DNA from: JAIVGV01 sp036389335
GTDB lineage: Bacteria > Acidobacteriota > Blastocatellia > Pyrinomonadales > Pyrinomonadaceae
Length of the DNA: 64,000 nt
Direction: 5' to 3'
Assembly (NCBI GenBank): GCA_036389335.1
Contig: DASVQC010000010.1
Coordinates: forward strand, 1 to 64,000
Shown here one piece after another: positions 30,205 to 37,563 of the stretch (the stretch's first letter is position 1; the number at the start of each line of letters is the position of its first letter). A program made the position numbers and the translations under genes. Under the pieces are notes generated by a model. It was not told where the DNA came from. It made no database searches and saw nothing but the letters and a program-made list of their open reading frames with translations.

Positions 30205-33200
30205 CTAGACGGCCGCGATTGGTGCTGGTTTAGGCCAGAACCAATCTCTTCGTTCCATGCTGTTCACCTTCGCGAGATCAGCCTCGCCAAGGTTTGTCGT
30301 GTAGTTGAGGCCGGCGATTGCCGGGTAAGTGACAAAAATCATCAATCCGAGCGCAATCCCGCTGATACCTCTTGTCGCCTTCATCACCTTATCGATGGCA
30401 CAAAATCTAAAGAGCTGTGGGGCCAGACACGTGAGCACGTTCATGGCGATCTTGTCGGGGTTTTTGGTGTCTCTGTAGTGGACGGCGAGAAAGACGAACA
30501 TGAGCAGGTGGCCTGCCCCCCAGATGGTGAGCCGAATATCATTCGTCTCTTTCGGCAGTTTTTTCTCTCCTCTATTCATATAGAGCACAAAAAATCCCAG
30601 CCCTGGACCAAAGAGAAGCTGGTACAACCAGACCCATTCGCTAAACCCTTCGGAAAATGCACAGTTAAAAGTATCCGGTTTCAGCGAGACGATCCAGGGT
30701 ATGCTGAAGACCGAGTTGAGAAAACGACAGAACACTGCGAACAGATTGAGCTCAAAGGGCGCTCCGCCGGGGCGGGTGGCCCAAACAAGCTGCACTAACT
30801 CTCCGACCGTTCTCACAGCGTAGGTGGTGGTGAAGGCAATGATAAAGACTCTCCGGCATACCTCCAACGCCTCGTTTTGCGCCTGAGCTTCCTCCTCGGT
30901 GAGCGCCTTCTTGGGAATGATGCCGCTTTGCTGGGCCAGCCACTCAGCCGTGAAGAACTGTTTAAAGGCTTCAACGCTCTCGTCATTCGGGTAGGGGGCC
31001 TCGTCTTTGACAATCTTGTAAAGGATGGTGGTGGGCACTGCGACGATCAAGCTGAAGAGGTAGATGGGCTGGAAACTGAGCGATTTGCCGGTGATGAGCT
31101 TGTAGAGCTGAGAGACGAATGGAATCTCCCACTCTTCATTGAGCATGTCCTTGATTAACTGAAGAATGTCCGCGATGATGTCGATGATCGAGAGGATGAT
31201 GCCCCCGGCCAGCTCGACGGCGAACAGGGTAATACTCTCCATAACCTTGATCACGCCTGTCATAATCAGTTTGAGCACATTGTCCGGGTCACTCCCGATG
31301 GCTGAAAAGTAGCTGAGCGCTTCATCGAAAGCCTGCTTGCCCTCGCCGAACTGGAAATTATCTGAGAGCTGGATGAGCTTTTCCATCAACGCGTCGAGAG
31401 GGCCGCCGCTCTCGAACGTCCGCATGGTCGCGGTAACCTTGGCGCTCTCGTAGTTATCCCCGAAGGCGTTGAGCAGGACGTTGTGGGAAGAACTGGAAGA
31501 GACTGCTGGCTGAGGCTTGTTGTATTTATCCGTGTACTGCCCGAAGGTTTCCTGCCCGCTGATGGTTTTCAGAAACTCATCGGTCGCCGATTTGATATTG
31601 CCCTCCAGAGTCCTGATTCCTTCCTCGACTCGATCCTTGAGAGCGTGCAAGGCGAGTTGGAGAAAGTCGAACGAGACATTGAACGTGTGCTTGACGACCT
31701 CGGCGGTGCGCTGTATGTCGCCCCAGGCAAAGAGAAAGGCGAGCCACTCGTACAGCTCCTCGAAGAACACTTTGATCTTGTTCCAGATGCCTTCGACGAT
31801 GTCAAAGGCTTGTTGGAAGGCGGTGATCACCGTGTCGATAACGTACATGATGTTATCAATCAGGAGCGAGAACTTGACCTGAATCTCTTTGACCAGACCC
31901 GAGATAGGATCAATGATCGTGGTGACAATAAAATCCTTGATGGCCCCCACAATCGAGCCGAAACCTTCCTTGATGGAATTCCAGAGGCCGCCCCAGTCTA
32001 TTCCAAACCAGCCTTCAGGCGCGGCGGCAGCGTCGTTTCGCTTCTGCGCGATGAGCGCAGTTGCTTCAGAGCGCGTTAATTCACGATAGCGCGGCGCTCC
32101 GCTGCTGAAATCCACTTGCCAGTGCTGCTCCGGCACACGACTGACATCCATCAGGAAGGGGCTCGGTCTGTGCCCTCGCCGGGTGTGCCTTGTCCTTCTC
32201 GTCGCCAGCCCTCGCCTGAGCGCGGGCAGTGTCGCTAAGGCGGTCGAGGCGGGGTCGCCAAGCGACATGGACTTCTGCATGATCTTGGCGATGTGTTCAG
32301 CATTTTCCTCAGTGCGGTATTCGCCTCTGAGCAGGTCTTGTCCATCCTTGGTCTTGGCGTTCCACACGTCTTCCTTTGTCGTGGTTTGCATCTTATCTTT
32401 GAGCCAACCATTAGGCTGAACAACTACGCCCGCCCCGTCAGCCGTGTAATCGGTGGTGATGTAAAGGCTCGGCGCTGTGAGGCTGGTCGCCCCTATGTCT
32501 ATCGCGAGCGTGCCGGTCGGGTTGGTCTTCAAGGTGACGGTTTTGAACTCGCTGGCGATATAGTAGAGCCCGTTGATGCGCATCGGAATGAGAGTGGAAG
32601 CTTTGATTTGAACGTTCACGTCGGGTCTTGCCAGGCCGCCGTAATCCAGCGCCGTGACCTCTACGCTGTGCGTCGGGACGCTCGCCATCTCACCAGATTC
32701 TTTGAGCAGGATTTCGTAGTTGTACCACTGGGTAGTGGTCGGGTTTTGCCAGAAACGATAGAGACGGTTGTCGTTGGTCACGGAATACGCTTCGGAGTAG
32801 CCGTCATCGTTCCTGCCGACAGCGAAGATGGAGTTGGGGACAGGGTTGCCGAGAGGAAACAGTGTGCTCCAGCCGATGAATTTGCCAGCGGAATCCAGCA
32901 TCTGGTGGGTGTGATAAAGCAGGCCGTCATCTCCGGTGGCGAAGACTTCGAGTTCCCCCTGAGCATTGATGACCAACCGCAGAGACGAGAGCGGGACAGT
33001 CTTATCGAGTTGCTTCCAATCTTCCCATTCGGTGGTGGGGCCGCTTGAATACTTCTTCTCCTTCTTCCACCAGAGCTTGAAATTGATGTCAATGGCGAAG
33101 ATGTTGAGTAGCTCATCGGAGTCCTGGGCCACTGCCAGGTCTATCGCTTTTAAAGTTCCCAGGCGAGTGAACGAGGAGAAGCGCGTATTTGTATCGGAAA

Positions 33201-33879
33201 AAAGGACGGCATTTTCAATCTTGCCGCCGACGCCGATGGCGTAGAGCGCGACCTGGACAGGATTGTTCGCGCACATGGCGATCTTTTTAACCTTGGCGTT
33301 CTCGGTGCTGCCCAGCGCTGTCTTGATCGGCGCCCAGTCCTTCGAGGCCCATGTGCCGTCGAGCTTGAGGAAGCTGGTCGCCACTTCGTCGTTTTCCAGA
33401 ATGACGTTCGCATAGATATTGCCGGTGACGCCTTTCGTGCCCAGAAACTGTTTGATCTTCTTCTTGCTGTCGGGAGGCTGCGAGACAGCCTGCTTGTACT
33501 GGCCTGTGGCCGACTGGTAAGTGCCCAGCGTCAGCATGTCTTCGTTGTCAAGACCGAGAATATTCGGATTGTCCTGATCAAACCCGTTGGGGTAGATGCT
33601 GAGCTGCCTGGCCGTTATATTGAGAGCCGTTTCGGTCCAGCTCGCCTTGGCGTCGCTATCCGGTCGAATGCGGGAAACTTTGTTGGCCGTTCCCACGGAA
33701 TATATATCTAAATTACCCGCCCCATTTAAGAATGTGGAAAGCTCACCGCCGCCGGAGACTGAGCGGATAATCTCGTAGGTTTCCATGAACTTCGTGCTGA
33801 CGACGAGATTAGCCGTGGGCTCCTGGTCGGCACCTGTGATGAACGGCAAGTTGACGGGTGTTTGTAATGACGTACTCAT
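30205..33879 (-). CDS. Large protein: lectin-like propeller fused to an amphipathic/membrane helical region (island operon gene 5)
   Basis: A 1224-residue protein. Residues about 1-370 form beta-propeller-like repeats resembling PLL/tachylectin-type lectins (GELEVFATGDDGLLYHTHQ, then WSTLFPLGNPVPNSIFAVG). A beta domain follows (about 385-470). From about 605 comes a long amphipathic helical region rich in Trp, Ile and Phe (WGGLWNSIKEGFGSIVGAIK, IMYVIDTVITAFQQAFDIVE), then several membrane-spanning stretches (ELAGGIILSIIDIIADILQL, FSLIVAVPTTILYKI, LYQLLFGPGLGFFVLYM, AIAGLNYTTN). No signal peptide. ATG at 33879 is chosen over the overlapping TTG at 33897 because GAAAGGA precedes it. I recognise no family. 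A sugar-binding, membrane-inserting effector is my inference. Confidence 0.7.
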   Translation of the reverse strand: MSTSLQTPVNLPFITGADQEPTANLVVSTKFMETYEIIRSVSGGGELSTFLNGAGNLDIYSVGTANKVSRIRPDSDAKASWTETALNITARQLSIYPNGFDQDNPNILGLDNEDMLTLGTYQSATGQYKQAVSQPPDSKKKIKQFLGTKGVTGNIYANVILENDEVATSFLKLDGTWASKDWAPIKTALGSTENAKVKKIAMCANNPVQVALYAIGVGGKIENAVLFSDTNTRFSSFTRLGTLKAIDLAVAQDSDELLNIFAIDINFKLWWKKEKKYSSGPTTEWEDWKQLDKTVPLSSLRLVINAQGELEVFATGDDGLLYHTHQMLDSAGKFIGWSTLFPLGNPVPNSIFAVGRNDDGYSEAYSVTNDNRLYRFWQNPTTTQWYNYEILLKESGEMASVPTHSVEVTALDYGGLARPDVNVQIKASTLIPMRINGLYYIASEFKTVTLKTNPTGTLAIDIGATSLTAPSLYITTDYTADGAGVVVQPNGWLKDKMQTTTKEDVWNAKTKDGQDLLRGEYRTEENAEHIAKIMQKSMSLGDPASTALATLPALRRGLATRRTRHTRRGHRPSPFLMDVSRVPEQHWQVDFSSGAPRYRELTRSEATALIAQKRNDAAAAPEGWFGIDWGGLWNSIKEGFGSIVGAIKDFIVTTIIDPISGLVKEIQVKFSLLIDNIMYVIDTVITAFQQAFDIVEGIWNKIKVFFEELYEWLAFLFAWGDIQRTAEVVKHTFNVSFDFLQLALHALKDRVEEGIRTLEGNIKSATDEFLKTISGQETFGQYTDKYNKPQPAVSSSSSHNVLLNAFGDNYESAKVTATMRTFESGGPLDALMEKLIQLSDNFQFGEGKQAFDEALSYFSAIGSDPDNVLKLIMTGVIKVMESITLFAVELAGGIILSIIDIIADILQLIKDMLNEEWEIPFVSQLYKLITGKSLSFQPIYLFSLIVAVPTTILYKIVKDEAPYPNDESVEAFKQFFTAEWLAQQSGIIPKKALTEEEAQAQNEALEVCRRVFIIAFTTTYAVRTVGELVQLVWATRPGGAPFELNLFAVFCRFLNSVFSIPWIVSLKPDTFNCAFSEGFSEWVWLYQLLFGPGLGFFVLYMNRGEKKLPKETNDIRLTIWGAGHLLMFVFLAVHYRDTKNPDKIAMNVLTCLAPQLFRFCAIDKVMKATRGISGIALGLMIFVTYPAIAGLNYTTNLGEADLAKVNSMERRDWFWPKPAPIAAV

Positions 33880-33893
33880 TTTAGGCGTTCCTT

Positions 33894-34817
33894 TCAATTA
33901 AGCATTGAGTGAATATCCTCATGGCCTGAGAACTGGCCGACCAGAGAACAGTAGGGCGAATCAATCATGGATGTGATTTGCCGTGCGATCTGTAAAGCAG
34001 GACACGTCCAAAAAACTTTGCCTCCTAAAGAACCACAAATGGGGCGCTGCCTGGGCCAGCACTCCTGCACATCGACGCTGGCAAACTGCTGCCGCGAAAA
34101 ATCGTCCGCAACCTCGCCAAATTCCTTCACCCCGACCGCCAGAGCCCTTCTCATTGCGTAAAGCAGCTCGGCAGGCCGGGGGTAATAAGGTGTGAGCATG
34201 CGGGCAAGACGCGGCGCAGACCCGGCCCAGCGCACGCCGTATAAGACAGTCTCGCAAGCAGCTTTGTAGCCCGTGTGGTGATCGCGCCCGGAGAACTTCA
34301 GCAGTGCGGCGACGTTCGCATTGACACAACAATCTATCGGATTCGGTCTGGCTGATATGTCAAGCCAGGTCTTGTATGCCCCCTGTCTTACCCAGTCGGG
34401 CGTGTCGCCGGGACGATAGTACAGGCGATGCGGTTCGAGAACTTCGTCGATAATCCTATGTGCCGTCTCTTGCGACATACGCCCGTGCTTTAGAAGCTCG
34501 CACACTATCAGGGCTGTATCGTCGGCGTCGGGCGCAAGTCGCGTCCCCATCCATTGAGGCTCTGTGCCGGGTGGGTAGAAGTGGAATGCGCCAGGAGATG
34601 AAAGCGACTCGCATGTTTCAAGAAAGTCTAGGGCTCGCTCCGTATGAGGGAAGAGAGCAAATGATTCGGGCAGCCGCCCCAACTCTCGTAAAATCAGGGC
34701 AGTGATAAAGCCGTTCTCGTCTTCAAAGGTTTTTCCGTTGCACTGTACGGTCGAGCGGAATGCCCCGCTCGGAGCCTGTGATACAAGCACCTGTTCGAGC
34801 AACTCTGAAATCTTCAT
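33894..34817 (-). CDS. Alpha/alpha-toroid protein with DxDDTA motif (terpene-cyclase-like; island operon gene 4)
   Basis: A 307-residue protein. Helical repeats of the prenyltransferase/squalene-cyclase toroid kind: GFITALILRELGRLP (about 36-50), LAPDADDTALIVCELLKHG (94-112), CCVNANVAALLKFSG (about 165-180). The DADDTA motif (Asp97-Ala102) is the class II terpene-cyclase protonation motif. At 307 residues it could hold only one toroid domain, about half of a squalene-hopene cyclase, so catalysis is uncertain; the motif also occurs in non-cyclase toroid repeats. The start ATGA overlaps the previous stop by 4 bp and has a strong GGAGGTGA upstream. No signal peptide. Confidence 0.6.
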   Translation of the reverse strand: MKISELLEQVLVSQAPSGAFRSTVQCNGKTFEDENGFITALILRELGRLPESFALFPHTERALDFLETCESLSSPGAFHFYPPGTEPQWMGTRLAPDADDTALIVCELLKHGRMSQETAHRIIDEVLEPHRLYYRPGDTPDWVRQGAYKTWLDISARPNPIDCCVNANVAALLKFSGRDHHTGYKAACETVLYGVRWAGSAPRLARMLTPYYPRPAELLYAMRRALAVGVKEFGEVADDFSRQQFASVDVQECWPRQRPICGSLGGKVFWTCPALQIARQITSMIDSPYCSLVGQFSGHEDIHSMLN

Positions 34818-35836
34818 GCCGTCACCTCCGGGGGCGTGAGGCCGAAGACAACGGCCGCGGGCTCAAGCTCGGAAACGACTACGCCGAAAACCGTATGGCA
34901 CGTGATGAACCCTCTGCGATAAACGAGGGGCTCGCTCATTTTTTCGTATAGTGAGAAGTCCCACCCTTGCGCGGAGGCAAGTCGTAGCAAGCCGGTGCGG
35001 ATTTTGGCATCTCCACCGAAAACAGAGATGGCGAACGTATAAAGCGAGAATGCGACAGGCCCACCCTGCGCCGGCAGAGAGTAGCTGAAGCCGAAATCAT
35101 TGCCGGGCAGTCTGTGTCCGATGGGACGGTCATATGCTCGCTGCAAAATTTGCAGCACGTCATTAGCCCGCGTCTTCAGACCAGCGCGGTCGAGCAGGTT
35201 GGCGATCTCTCCCGGTCTGAGATAAGAAGCATCATAATAAAGCTCAGTCCGACCAGTCGCCCCGTGATGGCCGAGCATGCATAGTCGTATACGGCGGTTC
35301 GACAGTGGCGACCATTCCCGCCCCAGTCTGGAATCTGTCCAGGCCGTTGCTTCTTCCCTGCTTTCAGGGGGAATCTCTACATAGAGCTTGTAAGAATTGT
35401 TCGCAAGGCCATGCCTGCCGCTTATCCAGGCTCCATACTTGAGTGTGCCTTTTGATTGCACTGATTGAACAAAGGCGCTCAGGTCTTCGGGGAATTGCTC
35501 TTTCGCCAAGCGCTTGTAGAGTGCTACAGCGCGCGCCAGGCGCTGGCGTGGATGAATCTCCGGCTCAGTCACCTCAGCCGTGTAACGCAAAGAGTCATCG
35601 CCAGACGAAAACGCGAACTCAAGAGGGAAACCTGTGCGCGCCAGAGCACTACTATGCCAGGCGGCCTCTCCCATCTCTGATTCTCGAATGCCACGTAGAA
35701 TCTGATGAAGGGAATCGGATGCGACTCGGGCCCGGTCCGGATACAGGTCAGAAGCCGCCGCCAGTACCCTGTTAATGGCGGAATGCATATCTGAATTCGA
35801 TTGCGCGCTCATCATATAGGCGTCGCCACTCTTCAA
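34814..35836 (-). CDS. Protein resembling ABBA/PT-barrel prenyltransferases (island operon gene 3)
   Basis: A 340-residue protein with no family I can assign securely. It alternates helical segments with beta hairpins: GFPLEFAFSSGDDSLRYTAE, KYGAWISGRHGLANNSYKLYV, IRLCMLGHHGATGRTELYYD, FGFSYSLPAQGGPVAFSLY and a final CHTVFGVVVSELEPAAVVF. That helix-strand-strand-helix periodicity, and motifs such as YKLYVEIP and LYYDASYL, recall aromatic prenyltransferases of the NphB/DMATS superfamily. No signal peptide or DDxxD motif is present. The start is a TTG overlapping the upstream stop (TTGA); ATG codons 7 and 8 codons later are alternatives. The function is a hypothesis. Confidence 0.5.
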   Translation of the reverse strand: MKSGDAYMMSAQSNSDMHSAINRVLAAASDLYPDRARVASDSLHQILRGIRESEMGEAAWHSSALARTGFPLEFAFSSGDDSLRYTAEVTEPEIHPRQRLARAVALYKRLAKEQFPEDLSAFVQSVQSKGTLKYGAWISGRHGLANNSYKLYVEIPPESREEATAWTDSRLGREWSPLSNRRIRLCMLGHHGATGRTELYYDASYLRPGEIANLLDRAGLKTRANDVLQILQRAYDRPIGHRLPGNDFGFSYSLPAQGGPVAFSLYTFAISVFGGDAKIRTGLLRLASAQGWDFSLYEKMSEPLVYRRGFITCHTVFGVVVSELEPAAVVFGLTPPEVTA

Positions 35837-37518
35837 GATGGCTCTTTCGGAAGTACGAGCATGGGCAAAGTTCCTGTCTGCTCAGGGACATCGACCGGAG
35901 TGCCTGTCCTTGGATAATATTTGGCCGTCCAAAAGTAGGTAGAAGAATTATCGAACGGGAAAAAGCCCCAGAATTCGGAGACGCTGCCGGGCTGAAACCG
36001 GAATACTTTCGTGTTGATCGGTTTTGCAGCGGACTTGGTGTAAATGGTCACCGATACCAGGCGAAACCGCGCCCAATCTACTTGAGCAGGACTTATTTCC
36101 ACCGAGTACCACATGGAGGTATTTCCCACCGGAACCACATCCAGAGGGGCGGTAGTCTTCGGAATATGAACGATCCGACCATCCGACTTGATGATGGTTC
36201 CCTGGTAGATGAGGACGGCCCGCGCCGGGTCAACGGTCGGGAACGTCCACTGGCACACCACCTCCTTGGCGCTCAGTGTTGCGGTTCGTGTTTCGCTCGA
36301 TAGCTGCCAACCGGGGCCAGTTTCAATATGGCTGTAAGTGAGCTGGATTCTTTGCAACGGCGGGCTGGTTCCCGTCAGCCCGACCGGGAAGAATTGCACG
36401 AGCTTGGGCGTGAAAGGGCATTGGAACAATGTCCAAGCTGTCTGCGCTAACAGTCCCCGCTCGACGTAGCTCCCATATTGCGTGATGTATTCCAGATCGT
36501 ACTCGAAGGGTTCGTAGGGAGAGTAGTCCCTGTTGGCTGACAGTATTTTCAAGGGGCTGGCAGCCTTCAGGCTGAAGGAGCGCGGCTCAAGGTTGAACTT
36601 GTAAGAGGCTTTGACCTCTTTCACTATCTCGAAGTTCACGCCAGAGGCGCTGAAGCCCATCAGGCCAACCTGGCTGACGACGACCTCGTGCTCTTCGATC
36701 TCGGGAAAGACGGGCGACGTGAAGTCCGGGAACTGGCCGTCCTTAAAGCTAACCTTGTATTGATAGCTGAAAAGTCCGACCCAATTTCCCGCCCCGTCTT
36801 TCTGTTTCCAGATCAGTAGAGTCCAGGGCGAGCCTGCGTTTCCACTATTAAAAATGTGCTTGACGGTTTTGCCCGCCCCGTCTGTGACAGTCACCTCGAT
36901 CTGCGACAGAGGAAGGAGCGCGAAATAGGCGTCTGCGACACTGACGGAAAGCTCAAAGCCGGGCGGAGGCGGAGGCACGACCAGTAGCGGCTCGGTGCCT
37001 GTCGTCTGAGGAGCATCATAGGCGAGGCCGGATTTGAATTTATAGCTTGCGCTCCAGGTGTAGGATGGTGGATTACCGGCAGGCGAAGCCCAGTACTTCG
37101 CGCCCGGATTGTCGCTACGAAAGACAGACGTTTCTTGATGTGTGCCGTCTTGAACAAGCGTGACGCTGACTTCTTCAAGTTGAGTCCAGTCGAGTTCGAG
37201 CGGGAGAATCGCGACCGTCTCAGGCTGCGGAACGTCGCCAATATTGATGGCGTATCCTTGAGCCGCATTTAATGCGAGCGGGGCGGCCTGTCCGCCAGCG
37301 TATTCGAACAGGCCGGAGTAAAAGGCACACCCCGCCGCAGGACTCGGAACTTCAATCGTCCAATCGTAACTGGTGTGATCGGAGTCGAGGGTGATCCACT
37401 GGCTGCGGTACGCCTCGTGCTGTGGATCTTTGTATTCAAGCTCAAGCACTATCCGCCGTAAGCGTTCATCACCCTCGCGGCTACGAACCCATCTCACGTT
37501 GTAAGTCTGCGCCACCAT
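35833..37518 (-). CDS. Beta-sandwich repeat protein (island operon gene 2)
   Basis: A 561-residue, almost all-beta protein with tandem Ig-like units. Two repeats share a clear pattern: residues about 101-182 (LELDWTQLEEVSVTLV ... YTWSASYKFKSG ... TGTEPLLVVP) and about 472-558 (SPAQVDWARFRLVSVTIY ... YFWTAKYYPRTG ... TGTLPMLVLP). A third copy ends the neighbouring gene product. Intermediate units (PLSQIEVTVTDGAGKTVKHI and the 330-460 region) look like diverged copies. No signal peptide, membrane helix or cysteine pattern for export. I recognise no family; a structural or adhesin-like role is inferred. The stop overlaps the next gene by 4 bp. Confidence 0.65.
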   Translation of the reverse strand: MVAQTYNVRWVRSREGDERLRRIVLELEYKDPQHEAYRSQWITLDSDHTSYDWTIEVPSPAAGCAFYSGLFEYAGGQAAPLALNAAQGYAINIGDVPQPETVAILPLELDWTQLEEVSVTLVQDGTHQETSVFRSDNPGAKYWASPAGNPPSYTWSASYKFKSGLAYDAPQTTGTEPLLVVPPPPPGFELSVSVADAYFALLPLSQIEVTVTDGAGKTVKHIFNSGNAGSPWTLLIWKQKDGAGNWVGLFSYQYKVSFKDGQFPDFTSPVFPEIEEHEVVVSQVGLMGFSASGVNFEIVKEVKASYKFNLEPRSFSLKAASPLKILSANRDYSPYEPFEYDLEYITQYGSYVERGLLAQTAWTLFQCPFTPKLVQFFPVGLTGTSPPLQRIQLTYSHIETGPGWQLSSETRTATLSAKEVVCQWTFPTVDPARAVLIYQGTIIKSDGRIVHIPKTTAPLDVVPVGNTSMWYSVEISPAQVDWARFRLVSVTIYTKSAAKPINTKVFRFQPGSVSEFWGFFPFDNSSTYFWTAKYYPRTGTPVDVPEQTGTLPMLVLPKEPS

Positions 37519-37563
37519 AAAGCACGACTCACTTTCATGCTCCCTTTAGCTTGAGCGGAGCGC

